Source: Megascapheus bottae (taxonomy: Eukaryota; Chordata; Mammalia; Rodentia; Geomyidae). From it: a stretch of 64,000 nucleotides of DNA. Below the pieces are notes generated by a model. It did not search any database, was not told the DNA's origin, and saw only the letters and a list, made by a program, of their open reading frames with translations. Shown here in pieces: positions 1 through 10,211 of this stretch (position 1 is its first letter; each line of letters starts with the position of its first letter). The stretch lies in NCBI GenBank assembly GCA_024803745.1, contig JANJXV010000025.1, forward strand, positions 18,764,610 through 18,828,609, read 5' to 3'. The translations under genes and the position numbers were made by a program.

Positions 1-138
1 TTTCCATTCATTTTTATTTCTCTTAGTGTTGTTATACTATTGTTTCTGCACAAATAAACTTTAATGTAATCTATGAGTTTCATGTAGCAAGAGATTGAAG
101 AAAGCAGCTGGGTTAAGCGCAGGACTCATCAAGAGAGC
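1..138. other. AT-rich unique flank
   Basis: No gene or recognised repeat; the preceding sequence is cut by the window edge. Confidence 0.4.
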
Positions 139-385
139 TAATTGGCTCCTGTTGCTAATCTTAGCTACTCAGAGGCTGAGATCTAAGGATCAAGGTTCAA
201 AGATATCATGGGCAGGACAGTCAGGAGACTCTTATCTCCAATTAACTGCAAAAAAAAAAAAAGGAAGAAAATAAAGAAAGAAAGAAAAGAAAGAAAAAAG
301 TTGGATATGGCACTGTGACTCAAAGTGGCAGACTGCTAGTTTTGAGCACAAAAGCTCAGAGTTCAAGCCCCAGGACTGGCAAAAG
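139..385 (+). mobile_element. B1-Geo SINE
   Basis: B1-like head (TAGCTACTCAGAGGCTGAG), the middle TCTTATCTCCAATTAACTG, an internal A/GAAA expansion near 250-299, then the Geo tail ending CCAGGACTGGCAAAAG. Diverged. Confidence 0.8.
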
Positions 386-484
386 AAAAATAAAAGAACC
401 AGTTCCATTTGGTCCAATATTCAATGTGCCACAATTACCTCCTAAATAATATTAGAATGATCTAATTAATTATTTTAAAGATAG

Positions 485-593
485 GTCTTCTGTGGCACAT
501 GCCTGTACAACATAACAGTTTGGAGGCAGAGGCAGAAGGATTGAGAATTCAAAGGCGGATGGGGCAACATAGCAAGACCTTGTCTCAAAAATA
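485..593 (+). mobile_element. B1-type SINE monomer
   Basis: GGCACATGCCTGTA, then GGAGGCAGAGGCAGAAGGATTG and a CTTGTCTCAAAAATAAAT tail: 7SL-derived B1 structure without a Geo tail. Confidence 0.75.
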
Positions 594-599
594 AATAAT

Positions 600-697
600 T
601 GGGTGTTGGTGGCTCACATTTGTAACCCTTATAACTCAGGAGACTGCGATTTGAGGATTGAAGTTTGAAGCCAGCTTGGATAAGAAAGTCCTTGAGA
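600..697 (+). mobile_element. B1-Geo SINE, head only (truncated)
   Basis: B1-like head up to GAAAGTCCTTGAGACTT, then broken by the CT tract; the Geo tail is missing. With the minus-strand copy at 801-1021 it makes an inverted pair around the CT tract. Confidence 0.7.
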
Positions 698-711
698 CTT
701 TTTCTTTCTTT

Positions 712-780
<69 letters not shown>

Positions 781-800
781 TTCTCTCTTTCTTTCTTCAT
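698..800. repeat. (CT)n microsatellite with TTCTTTC flanks
   Basis: About 30 uninterrupted TC units (about 713-778) flanked by polypyrimidine variants; likely length-polymorphic. Confidence 0.95.
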
Positions 801-1021
801 GGGGCTTCGACGCTGGGCCTAGGCTCTGTCCCTGAGCTCTTCAGCTCAAGGCTAGCAATCTAGCACTCTGAGTTACAAAGCCACTTCCAGTTTTCTGGTG
901 ATTAATTGGAGATAAGAGTCTCACAGACTTTCATGCCTGGGGCTGGCTTTGAACTGTGCTCCTCAGAGCTCAGTCTCCTGAATAGCTAGGATGACAGGCG
1001 TGAGCCACTGGCACCCTGCCT
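801..1021 (-). mobile_element. B1-Geo SINE
   Basis: Antisense order: GGGGCTT...CTGAGCTCTTCAGCTCAAGG (Geo tail), GATTAATTGGAGATAAGAGT (middle), then CTCCTGAATAGCTAGGATGACAGGCGTGAGCC (head). Near full length. Confidence 0.88.
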
Positions 1022-1124
1022 CTCAACTAGCATCTATAAAGCACATAGTAGGTGTTAATCACAACTCTTATTAGGACAAGCCATTTTTTTGGCCAATACA
1101 AATGAGAACTTTATATAGATCATC

Positions 1125-1265
1125 TTAATAGACTTAATAACCGCTCCAATTGAGATAAAATTATGAGGAATATACTTCTAATGATATTTATGGATGAGAA
1201 GACAGAGGTACAGAGAGATCTAAGTGACTCACCTGGTCTCACACTCTTAAGTGTCTAGGTCCTAG
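1125..1265 (-). mobile_element. MIR remnant
   Basis: GATGAGAAGACAGAGGTACA followed by GATCTAAGTGACTCACCTGG and TCACACTC matches the conserved antisense core of MIR. Ancient and diverged. Confidence 0.6.
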
Positions 1266-1714
1266 GGAAGATGTCCGAGGAGTTGGTGCTTGTGACCTGC
1301 CTGCGTGTGTACACACAGGGATGGTTGAAGCCAGCATGGATTCCTGGCCCAATCTTAGAGTCTGGCACACAGCATTCTTCAGAGTCCTAGATCAGCTTCA
1401 AACCTCCTGGGGGGGCCTTATCAGGACAAACTCTCGTGCTGGACAAGCCCTGGCTTCAGGACTGCCAGACAATGGATTGATCTGTGAGCCTCAGGCCCCG
1501 GGCTGGGAGACAATGTGATTCCCGGAACATCAGCGCCCACAATCACAAACACCGCTGACCTCTGCTGGGCCAAACCCTAAAGCCCATGGACAGAGGGCTG
1601 TTTTGGTGATGCATGGCTTCTTGCACTTGGCTCCTTCGCTTGGGTGTTTTCTCTCCCCTTTCCTCTTTAGGACTAGCTTTTCCTCCTTCACCTTCTTCAA
1701 AAACAAAAACCAAA
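1266..1714. other. Unique intergenic DNA
   Basis: No exon-like open frame with recognisable protein and no identified repeat; short ORFs on both strands read as non-coding. Confidence 0.5.
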
Positions 1715-1915
1715 AAACCTGCAGGTACTGGCCTTGACCTCAGGCTGAGCACTGTCCCTTCGTGTTTTCCACTCAAGGATGGCTGTGTTCCACTTGAACC
1801 ACAGCTCCACTTCTGGATGGCTTATAGGTGTTGAATTGGAGATCAGAGTCTCATGGACTTTTCTGCCCAGGCTGACTTCAAACCATGATCCTGAGATCTT
1901 AGCCTACGTGAGGAG
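1715..1915 (-). mobile_element. B1-Geo SINE, diverged
   Basis: Antisense Geo tail (CTGAGCACTGTCCC, CACTTGAACCACAGCTCCACTTCTGG), then TTGGAGATCAGAGTCTCATGG and a decayed head. Confidence 0.78.
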
Positions 1916-2227
1916 CCCAGAGGGTAGATAACTGAGGCACACGAGAGGTTGCTTGGGGAGAAGACGGGTTGATGATGACAGGATGGACGTGGCTCGTTCA
2001 TGGGGAGCAGATTTGGAAGACCATGGCTGAAGCCACAGGAGAAGATTGTACCCAGACCAAGTGGAATGTTGTGACACCAATCTGGACTTGGGCTGTGCTA
2101 GTGTTTCCACCCATCTCCCCCAACTGGGGAAACCCCTCCCTGCAACGCAGCTGTCCAGGAACTGACCATACCCAAAGGCTGGGGGGGGGGGGAAGTTTCC
2201 AAGTCTTCCTGAGCTTTCCTATCCTAA

Positions 2228-2320
2228 CGATTTTTGTTTCTTTTGGCAGTACTAGGGCTTGAACTCAGGGCTTCAAGCTTGTTAGGCGAGGACCATGTCA
2301 GTTGAACCATACTCCCAGCC
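2228..2320 (-). mobile_element. ID-type (tRNA-Ala-like) SINE monomer
   Basis: Antisense TTTGGCAGTACTAGGGCTTGAACTCAGGG followed by an AAGCTTGTTAGGCGAGG anticodon-arm remnant, without a Geo half. Confidence 0.6.
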
Positions 2321-2379
2321 CATTTTTGCTGTAGTGTAGTTATTTTTCAGGTAAGGTGTCACATATCTGCCAGAGCAGG

Positions 2380-2643
2380 CATTAGATGGAGCATATATAT
2401 GAATTATATTTATATATAATGATTATAACATATGTATTTGTGTATACATTTATAGAAACATATATACTAATCATATACTATTAAAACAATTATATAGTAT
2501 ACATTGCAATTATATTGCACTTATAGTATACAATATATAATTGTTATATATAAATATGTAATACCTTATTGTACATAAAATGAAATACAACCTATATGAT
2601 ACATAATATATAATGTGTATCACATATATAATATATATCACAT
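2380..2643. repeat. AT-rich low-complexity tract
   Basis: Dominated by TATA/ATAT variants with many short palindromic steps; ends in the TSD of the next SINE. Confidence 0.85.
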
Positions 2644-2836
2644 TTTTTTTTTTTGCCAGTCCTGGGCTTGGGCTCAAGGCTTGAGCACTGTCCTTGGACT
2701 GTCTCAAGGCTAGCACTCTACCACTTGAGCCTCAGTACCACTTCCAGCTTTTTGCTATATATGTGGTACCAAGGAATCGAACCCAGGTCTTTGTGCATGC
2801 TAGGCAAGCCTCTACCACTAGGCCAGACTCCCGACC
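2644..2836 (-). mobile_element. IDL-Geo SINE with perfect 12-bp TSD
   Basis: Poly-T, GCCAGTCCTGGGCTTGGGCTC, Geo tail, then the antisense tRNA-Ala-like head (GGAATCGAACCCAGGTCTTT, GCATGCTAGGCAAG). TSD TATATATCACAT at 2632-2643 and 2837-2848. Confidence 0.92.
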
Positions 2837-2871
2837 TATATATCACATCTTATACTAGGAGATAATCTCTC

Positions 2872-3095
2872 CAGTGCCAGTGGGGCACACCTCTAAAGCT
2901 AGCTACTCAGGAGGCTGAGATCTATGGGACCTTGGTTCAAAGCCAGCCTAGACAGAAAAATTCATGAGACTCTATCTCCAAATAGTCAACCAAAAGCAGA
3001 GCTAAAGGTGTGGCTCAAAGCAGTAGAACATCATTTGAGTAAACAAGTCATATGAGCACAAGGTCTGGATTTCAAAACTCAGTACTGTCAAAAAA
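2872..3095 (+). mobile_element. B1-Geo SINE, diverged tail
   Basis: Well-kept head (GCTAGCTACTCAGGAGGCTG) and a worn Geo half (GTGTGGCTCAAAGCAGTAGAAC), A-rich end. Confidence 0.8.
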
Positions 3096-3307
3096 GAAAA
3101 AAGAAAAGAAAAAGTACATCTTCTCTGTATTTTTTATTTTTTATTGTAATTAATAAAAGGGTTACATGATATTTGTCAGATAGTAGGTGCATTAATTCAC
3201 ATACCTTGATACCCTTTCACATGTCTTGGTACCCATCACCCTCCCCACCCCCCCTGTCTTGGATCTTCTCTGTATTATAGTTCTTTCTTTCGTTCTTTTT
3301 TTTAATC

Positions 3308-3497
3308 TTTTGGCCAGCCCTGGGGCTTAAGCTCAGGGCCTGGGCACTGTCCTTGGGCTTTCTCCCGGCTAGTGTTCTACCACTTACACCACAGCATCCC
3401 CTCTGGCTTTTTCTATGTATGTAATACTGAGGAATCGAACCTGGGTGTTTGTGCATGTTGGTAAGCACTCTACCACTAGGCCAAACTCCCAGCCCTT
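3308..3497 (-). mobile_element. IDL-Geo SINE
   Basis: GGCCAGCCCTGGGGCTTAAGCTC through GGAATCGAACCTGGGTGTTT to CTAGGCCAAACTCCCAGCCC; both monomers present. Confidence 0.9.
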
Positions 3498-3499
3498 CT

Positions 3500-3660
3500 G
3501 TATTGTAGTTCTTACCAAACATTAATTGTATAGCAATTGCATTTATGTATATAAATATATGAAATGACTTATATATAAACACATCAAGCTTGCATATAAA
3601 TATTATTAAGTATATATTATAGGTATACATTTTATTTATATACAAACTACATATATAGCA
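3500..3660. repeat. AT-rich tract
   Basis: TATATAAATATA-type low complexity after the SINE; no coding signal. Confidence 0.7.
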
Positions 3661-4049
3661 TTTTTTTCCTCAAAGTTCAAATTTCTCCCAATTGTAAGTT
3701 TGAACTTTGTAGCCCCAAATATCATTTATTCAACAAGTACTTACTGAATGCCAAACCCAGGAGAAGATTCCAGTTCTATTAATCGTGAACGGGACTACTT
3801 GATGAAAATCGCTTAGCAATTCTGAATTGTAGTTCCCCCCTTAATAAAGTCTGTTAAATGTCATTTGCTGGTTAATGAGGTATTACCCAGAATGCACCAA
3901 GGAATGCCTGACAGTTGTCTCTTCCTCTGGAACTCCAGCAAAGGTGGGCTGTGTCCACATCGTGCTCAGCTGCCCATCGCTGCCACCACCCCACCATGTC
4001 ACCAATACGCCCACATATGTGCATCAAAGTGATTACTCATGAAGACTGG
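3661..4049. other. Unique DNA with a short L2-like remnant
   Basis: TTTATTCAACAAGTACTTAC near 3727 resembles the antisense L2/MIR end motif; otherwise unrecognised. Confidence 0.4.
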
Positions 4050-4276
4050 TTTTTTGTTTTGTTGTTTCCTTTTCTGTGCCACGCTGAGGTCTGGACTCAG
4101 GGCCTGGGTGCTATCCCCGAGCTTTTTCCCTCAAGGCTAGTGCACTACCACTTGAGCTACACATCCAGTTCTGGCTTTCTGCTCATCCGCCTGGGCGAAC
4201 TTTGAACCATGAATCTCAGATCTCAGTCTTTTGAGTAGCTGGGATTAGAGGCAGGCATGGGTCACCAGTCCCCAGC
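4050..4276 (-). mobile_element. B1-Geo SINE
   Basis: GTCTGGACTCAGGGCCTGGG, CCACTTGAGCTACACATCCAG, then a shortened middle and the head GAGTAGCTGGGATTAGAGGC. Confidence 0.82.
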
Positions 4277-4423
4277 TTGAAAGTTGGGGTTGGAAATAGG
4301 TATTACTGAAAATAAAAATCTCTTATTTCTTTTTTTCCCTTGTTTTTTTTTTTTTTTTCTGCTGCCATCTTGCTGCTAAATCACCTCCATAGCAGAAATG
4401 CCAATGATTTGTTGTTGTTATTG

Positions 4424-4580
4424 TGCTATGGGGCTTGGACTCAGGGCTTGGGCACTGTCCCTGAGCTCTTTTGCTCAAGGTTACTGCTCTAACACTTGGA
4501 GCCATAGCTCCACCTCTGGCTTTCTGGTAGTTATTTGGAAATAAGAGTGTCCTAAACGTTCCCACCCAGGCCGGCTTTGG
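4424..4580 (-). mobile_element. B1-Geo SINE, 5' truncated
   Basis: Geo tail GGGGCTTGGACTCAGGGCTT and middle GTTATTTGGAAATAAGAGTG are present; the B1-like head is missing after about 4580. Confidence 0.78.
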
Positions 4581-4785
4581 AAGTACTTTGGCAATCCACC
4601 CATCAGCCAGACCATGTCATGCATGCATAATAGCGTGGGGCAAGTGGTTATAAGGAACAAAAAAGCCTCTACTAATCTCGCCTTCCAAGGCAAGGTTGTT
4701 TCTCATAAAACAACCAAGTGAAACTTACTCATCTTTGGGGTCTATTCCAGCTCTGACCATGTCTAATTTTCAACTTTTTTTTTTT

Positions 4786-4861
4786 CAGTGCTGTGATAGC
4801 CAACTTAGGGCCTTAAATATACTCCGCAAACATTCTACCACTGAACTACATTCTCAGGCCT
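4786..4861 (-). mobile_element. ID-type SINE monomer, diverged
   Basis: TTCAGTGCTGTGATAGCCAA to ATTCTACCACTGAACTACAT: antisense tRNA-Ala-like monomer without Geo. Confidence 0.6.
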
Positions 4862-5065
4862 TGTGGGTTAATATCACACTCGTAACAATTTATCATGGCC
4901 AGCAAGGACTAATAGATCTATTAGTAGATCCCAGCACAGATTTGAAGTTGGCAGATCCAGTGCAAATTCAGACTGCTATTCTGTGACTTGTGTCCAAATC
5001 AATTAACTCCTCAGAACTTCCAGCTTTAATCAATTCAACAAAGACTTGCTCCGCCCCCCCCCCCC

Positions 5066-5262
5066 CTTTTTTTTGCCAGTCCTGGGCTTGAGCTCAGGGC
5101 CTGAGCACTGTCCTTGGACTTTCTCAAGGCTAGAGCTCTACCCCTTGAGCCTCAGCACCACTTCCGGCTTTTTTTTTCTATGTATGTGGTACCGAGGAAT
5201 TGAACCCGGGTCTTTGTGTATGCTGGGCAAGCACTCTACCACTAGGCCAAACTCCAGGCCCC
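5066..5262 (-). mobile_element. IDL-Geo SINE
   Basis: Intact antisense dimer from TTTTTTTTGCCAGTCCTGGG to GGCCAAACTCCAGGCCC, preceded by a 15-base C run; low divergence. Confidence 0.92.
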
Positions 5263-5546
5263 TCTCCCTCTATTTGGTATCAGACTTGGGGACACACTGG
5301 TGGACAGAGCTAGTTCTTGCAATCATGGAACTCATTGTTGTCCTTACATCTCTGGATGCAAGTAACGGCCGCTGACCCTGCTTCAGACTAGGCAAAACTA
5401 GTATGTAGGGGAGTCTGGTGAGCCCCAGGTGTGGCATGCAGCCAAACCTTACCTAGAGCTCTGATGAAGATGGCACCAACCATTCTATTACCCTTCGCCC
5501 ATGTGCACTTTATTTTTTAATTTACATTTTGCATTTATTTATTTTG

Positions 5547-5775
5547 TGTCAGTACTGGAGAACTGAGAGACTCCCTTAGCTTTTTCACTCGGGGTGGGCA
5601 CTCTACCACTTGAGCCACAGCTCCACTTCAGGATTTTTTTTTTTTTTGATGATTAAGTGGAGATATGAATCTCTTGGACTTTGCTTCCCCAGGCTAGCTT
5701 TGAACCAAAATCCTCAGAATTCATCCTCCTGAGTAGACAGGATTACAGGCATGAGCTACTGGCATGAGCCTGACC
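5547..5775 (-). mobile_element. B1-Geo SINE, diverged
   Basis: CTACCACTTGAGCCACAGCTCCACTTC, T-run, then GATTAAGTGGAGATATGAATC and the head GGATTACAGGCATGAGC. Confidence 0.82.
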
Positions 5776-6413
5776 TACCTGAGTGTATTTCTGTCTCTCC
5801 CAGTCCTGATTCTGATGATGGTCTCATGGCTTTCTAACTTCTCAGGAAAGGGAATCTGATTGGCCCATCCCAGGTCACATGTCCACTTACTACCCAATCA
5901 TCTGTGACCAGGTGGCAGGACCATACCATAGAAACATGGCCTCAGGGATTCACCCATATGGATGGAGGATGGATCCAAATCCTTCCCCTCCAATCCCCCA
6001 CAAGAAAGTGGGCTCTGCAGACATAAATGGAGTCCTGTGCTGTATTGCCATGTGGACAGCTGGTGCTTAATTGAAGAGGGACCAACACAATTAATAATAG
6101 TGTCTTCTGTGCAGCCAAAAATGTATGCACATTTTCACAGTCACCTTGCTGAGTTGACTTATACAAGTTAGTTTGGCAAAGCAGGAACCCAGGTTAAGTG
6201 GCCCCACATCTTTGATGCCTATTGTGTTGAATAAATGAATGTGTCAATGAATGAATGAATGAGATGGGGTTGGATGAGAGACTGGAAAAGAGAAATTTCC
6301 TGTTTCCCTGTTGACAGCTTAGCAGCAAAAGAATTGGGTGCTCAGATCCTTATGAAGAGTGGAGGAAGAGTATCATGGACTGCCTTCAAGTTATCCCATG
6401 CTGACTCTTCCTT
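5776..6413. other. Unique intergenic DNA
   Basis: Contains a short TGAA-type run near 6235-6262; no gene or clear old repeat recognised. Confidence 0.5.
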
Positions 6414-6648
6414 TTTGGTGTTGTTGGTCGTGGGACTTGAACTCTGGGCCTGGGTGCTGTCCCTGACCTCTTCAGCCCAAGGCTACTGCCCTACCCTTGG
6501 AGCCTCAGCACACTTCCGATTTTCTAGTGGTTAACTGGAGAGAAGAGTCTCATGGACTTTACTGTCCAGGCTGGCTTTGAACCTCGATCCTCAGATCTCA
6601 GCCTCCTGAGTAGCTAGGATTACAGGCACAAGCCACCACACCCAGCCC
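6414..6648 (-). mobile_element. B1-Geo SINE, well preserved
   Basis: Full antisense copy from GTTGTTGGTCGTGGGACTTG to CAAGCCACCACACCCAGCCC, including GTTAACTGGAGAGAAGAGTC. Confidence 0.9.
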
Positions 6649-6673
6649 ACCCTGACTCCCTTTAACTTACAAC

Positions 6674-6676
<3 letters not shown>

Positions 6677-6720
<44 letters not shown>
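6677..6720. repeat. (GT)22 microsatellite at a SINE 3' end
   Basis: Pure GT run abutting the Geo end of the antisense SINE that starts at 6721. Confidence 0.97.
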
Positions 6721-6722
<2 letters not shown>

Positions 6723-6920
6723 TGGGCCCAAGCACTGTCCCTGAGCTTTTCTGCTGAAAATTAATACTGTCCTAGCACTTGAGTCACAATCCTCTTCTGG
6801 CTTTTTTGGTAGTTAATCTCAGGGACTTTCCTGCCCCATTTTGCTTTGAAACCATGATCCTCAGCTCTCAGCCTCCTGAGTAGCTAGAATTACAGGCACG
6901 AGCCATTAGCACCCAGCCTC
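6721..6920 (-). mobile_element. B1-Geo SINE (CA-tail type)
   Basis: Starts CCTGGGCCCAAGCACTGTCC directly after the GT run; the head ends AATTACAGGCACGAGCCATTAG. Confidence 0.88.
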
Positions 6921-6950
6921 TATTTTTTAAATTTAAACTATTTATGTAAT

Positions 6951-7016
6951 GTGTGTGTGTGTGTATACGCGCGTGCACACACACACGCATGCACACGCAC
7001 ACGCATGCACACATGC
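6951..7016. repeat. GT / ACGC alternating purine-pyrimidine tract
   Basis: (GT)n passing into CGCGCGTGCACACAC and GCATGCACAC repeats; Z-DNA-prone. Adjoins the SINE at 7017. Confidence 0.85.
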
Positions 7017-7140
7017 TGGTGTGCTAGTGTTGGAATTTGCATGCAGGGTCTCTTGCGTTGCATTTTTTGCTCAAGGCTGAACCTCTACTGGTTGAGCCAC
7101 ACCTCCACTTGCGTATTTACCCACTTAGCATTGAGCCATA
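7017..7140 (-). mobile_element. B1-Geo SINE fragment, highly diverged
   Basis: TTGCTCAAGGCTGAACCTCTAC and GGTTGAGCCACACCTCCACTT identify the Geo tail; the head is lost. Confidence 0.65.
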
Positions 7141-7865
7141 AACTTGGTGTGGACTCAGTTTCCCGACTAGTAAGTGGGTATGGCTGAAATAGAAAGGAAA
7201 GGGCTTTGAGGAGGTTTTACTCTTCCCAGGTTTACAGGGAAGCCTGTGGAGTCCTTGGCAGCCCAGAGAGAAGGGAAAGAAGGCTCAGGTCTTCTGCTGG
7301 CTGCTTTGTGGGAGACCTGGCTGTCACCAAGCCATGACCTCACCATCTGTGTGGTTGAAACCAGAGCCTCTCGTTAGGGGCTGAGCTGAACAGGAAGTTG
7401 GTTGGTTTTTTTTTTTTTTTTCCTGAGGAGGGAGCTTTTGTTCTTCAAGCCTTGATGAGGAGGCAGAGGAATTCCCAGCCAGATGATGTCAGCCCTGGGT
7501 GTGTGGGGGGGGGGGACCTGCAGAGGGGCGGAGGGAGGGGTGCCTGCAGCAGTGCAGAGTTTCAGGCATCAGGGGCTGCACCTTCCTTCCCCTCCTTCTT
7601 CCCTTGACCCAGGTCAGCAGCCTGCCCATGGCTCTGGAGGAAAGCCACAGGGAAGCTTATTTGCAGTAAGAATGTGCTGCCTAATTCCACCCCCTTTTTC
7701 ACTTGACTCGCTGGAATGATTTGAGCATGCGGCTAAACCTTACTGGGACTCAGTTTCCCCATCTATAACATGAGACCAGGGTCCAGCTCCAGGGACCCGC
7801 ACTGTACTATTACAAGGACTGCCCAGGCTCTCTTTGTATTTTATTTTATTTATTTATTTACTCAT
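7141..7865. other. Unique DNA with a MIR remnant
   Basis: A MIR-like core (GGGACTCAGTTTCCCCATCTATAACATGAG) lies at about 7745-7774. The rest, including a G-rich stretch near 7500-7560, is unrecognised. Confidence 0.5.
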
Positions 7866-8032
7866 TGCCAGTCCTGGACTTGAACTCATGGTCTGAGCAC
7901 TGTCCCCCTGCTTCTTTTTGCTCAAGACCAGTCACTTGAGCTACAGCACTGCTTCTGGCTTTTTCTATTTATGTGGTACTGAGGAATCGAACGAGGGCTT
8001 CATGCATACTAGTCAGTCACATTTCTAGCCCG
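7866..8032 (-). mobile_element. IDL-Geo SINE, diverged
   Basis: TTGCCAGTCCTGGACTTGAACTC, CTTTTTCTATTTATGTGGTACTG and GGAATCGAACGAGGGCTTCA; partly deleted. Confidence 0.85.
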
Positions 8033-8187
8033 TGTGGGCACCCCTGACAACCTCATTCTAACTTCTTGCTGCTTATCAAGATACTAGATGTCAAGTATGA
8101 CAAGTTCTAAAGGGCAAGAAATCAAGTTTAGGGAGATACAACGTCCTACGGCTATGTACAACGGAAAGGCAGCTTAAAAGTCATTAG

Positions 8188-8413
8188 CGCCAGGTACTGG
8201 TGGCTCACGCCTGTTATCCTAGCTACTCAGGAGGCTGAGAGCTGAGACTCATGGTTCAATGCTAGCCTGGGAAGGAAGTCCATGAAATTCTTCTTATCTC
8301 TAATTAACCACCAGTAAACGGGAAGTAGCCCTGTGGCTCAAGTGGTAGAGCAATAGCCTTGAGCTGAAGAGCTCAGGGACAGTGCCCAGGCTCAGAGTTC
8401 AAATCCCGCAACC

Positions 8414-8414
<1 letters not shown>
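8188..8414 (+). mobile_element. B1-Geo SINE, well preserved
   Basis: GCGCCAGGTACTGGTGGCTC through CTAATTAACCACCAG and CTGTGGCTCAAGTGGTAGAG to CAGAGTTCAAATCCC, running straight into (AC)n. Confidence 0.9.

Positions 8415-8459
<45 letters not shown>
8415..8459. repeat. (AC)n tail microsatellite
   Basis: About 22 AC units directly continuing the 3' end of the SINE at 8188. Confidence 0.96.
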
Positions 8460-8460
<1 letters not shown>

Positions 8461-8602
8461 CATTTAGCATCAGGAAAGAAGACCGATTTGTGCGGAAGAT
8501 AAAGTAGTATTGTCTTTAAAGCCTTAGAACTCCAGTGGTCTTTCTTAAGCATTCATGTCACATGGAAGTGACACAAATCTAGGCTATTAATGGTTGTTTT
8601 AT

Positions 8603-8846
8603 TTTTGTGCCAGTCCTAGAGCTTGAACTCCGGTCTGGGCACTGTCCCTGAGCATTTTAGCTCAAAGCTAGCTCTCTACCACTACTTGAGCCATAGATCC
8701 GCTTCCAGCTATTTTTTTTTTTTTACTGGTTTGTTGGAGAGAAAGAATCTCACCAATTTTCTCACATGGGTTGACTTTGAACTGTGATCCTTACATCTCA
8801 GACTCCTGAGTAGCTAGGATGATAGGCATGAGCCACCAGACTCTGG
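8603..8846 (-). mobile_element. B1-Geo SINE
   Basis: TTGTGCCAGTCCTAGAGCTTG, T-run at about 8712-8723, TTGTTGGAGAGAAAGAATCTC and head GAGTAGCTAGGATGATAGGC. Confidence 0.88.
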
Positions 8847-9744
8847 TTTAGGATGTAACTTTAAAAAGTCCAAAGCACACAGTACATCTCAGAGGAGAAG
8901 GCAATACCCTAGAGTGACTAGAGAAACACTAGGTTTGTTGAAGCTACTCCAGATTCAAACTTGGCCCCAGAATCCGGGTATGAGCTCCTTTCTTTGTGCT
9001 GATAAGGATTCTGGGAATTCTGGAAAACTCGAGATGCTCTGATACGACACGCCAGGTCAGAGACCAGAGAGCACTGGGTTTGAATCCCCCCCCTCCCCTC
9101 CACCACCCCGAATTCTGGGGGCTCTTTCATTCATCACTCAGATCTTCAACCTGCATTGCATGTCCAAGCCAGGTGAGATGTCAGCCTCCAATGAGAACAG
9201 CTAGAAGAAGGAGAGTTATACTGGTGGTGGGCATGGCAGAAGAGGAAGTGGAATGAAGTATGGGAGGAAGCAGTTTCTGGAAGTTTCACTCACATGGAAA
9301 GAAAGATCTCGGAGCTCCCCCATCTTCCATTCCTCTGCTGGCAACAATGACAGGACCTGGAGAGTGAGACCCTGGTTTTCTTCCTTCCCCGCTGTGGCCA
9401 GCGGGGCCTTTCCTCCCATCTCCACCTGTTGCATTGGCTTCTGTTCCTAGCTCCTACCTACTTTGTTCTCCACAGGTTCTGATCCTGTTTCTGGCTTTCT
9501 TCCTCCCCATTGCTATTCCCCAGCTTCCACTTTTCTGGGCACTTTCTTCCCTCCACATTTCCCATGCTCACGATGTCTGCATCCTGCACACCCCAAGGGC
9601 CTATCTGGCTCAGTGAGGTGAAAGGGAGCGGTAGCCTTTCCATTCCAAAGGATTGAGTCCCACTTAGACATTCTTGTCTTTTGCTGTAGATTAATTGATC
9701 ACCTTCGATTTGATTCCTTAAATAGACCCTAATGTCCCTGAGGT
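8847..9744. other. Unique intergenic DNA
   Basis: No recognised repeat apart from short pyrimidine runs. Short overlapping ORFs on both strands show no known protein. Confidence 0.45.
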
Positions 9745-9830
9745 CGGGTATATGAATTGTACTTTTCAGTATCCTGCCCAGGGCTTGCCACATAATAGAC
9801 CCAAAGAACTGTATGTGCTTTGATTCTTAG
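9745..9830 (+). mobile_element. MIR/L2 3'-end remnant
   Basis: TGCCCAGGGCTTGCCACATAATAG resembles the conserved 3' segment of MIR-type elements; weak. Confidence 0.4.
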
Positions 9831-9855
9831 GGGAGTGGAGGCCAGGTTCTGGAGA

Positions 9856-9955
9856 TCTGATTCTTTCATTTCCCTTCTTTCCTTTCTTCCTTGTTCCTTC
9901 CTTCCCTCCTTCCTCCTTTTTCTCTCGCTCTCTCCCTTCCTTTCTTCCTTTCTTT
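9856..9955. repeat. TTCC/CTTT polypyrimidine tract
   Basis: About 100 bases of T and C with irregular TTCCT units, adjoining the SINE at 9956. Confidence 0.85.
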
Positions 9956-10102
9956 CTGTCAGTCCTGTCCTTGAGTTTTCTCAAGGCAAGTACTCTACCA
10001 CTTGAGTTACAGCAACACTTCTGGCTTTTTCTGTGTATGTGGTGCCGAGGAATTGAACCCAGGGTTTTGGGCATGCTCAGTAAGCACTCTACCACTGTCA
10101 TA
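9956..10102 (-). mobile_element. IDL-Geo SINE, 3' shortened
   Basis: TCAGTCCTGTCCTTGAGTTT, then GGAATTGAACCCAGGGTTTT; part of the Geo end is deleted. Confidence 0.82.
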
Positions 10103-10166
10103 CGCATGGTCTGAGATCTGGTTCTTTAAAAAGCCGTCAGCTGGGGGTAGAAGAAGGGATCCAGAG

Positions 10167-10168
<2 letters not shown>

Positions 10169-10210
<42 letters not shown>
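10169..10210. repeat. (GT)21 microsatellite
   Basis: Pure GT run not joined to a recognisable SINE. Confidence 0.96.
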
Positions 10211-10211
<1 letters not shown>

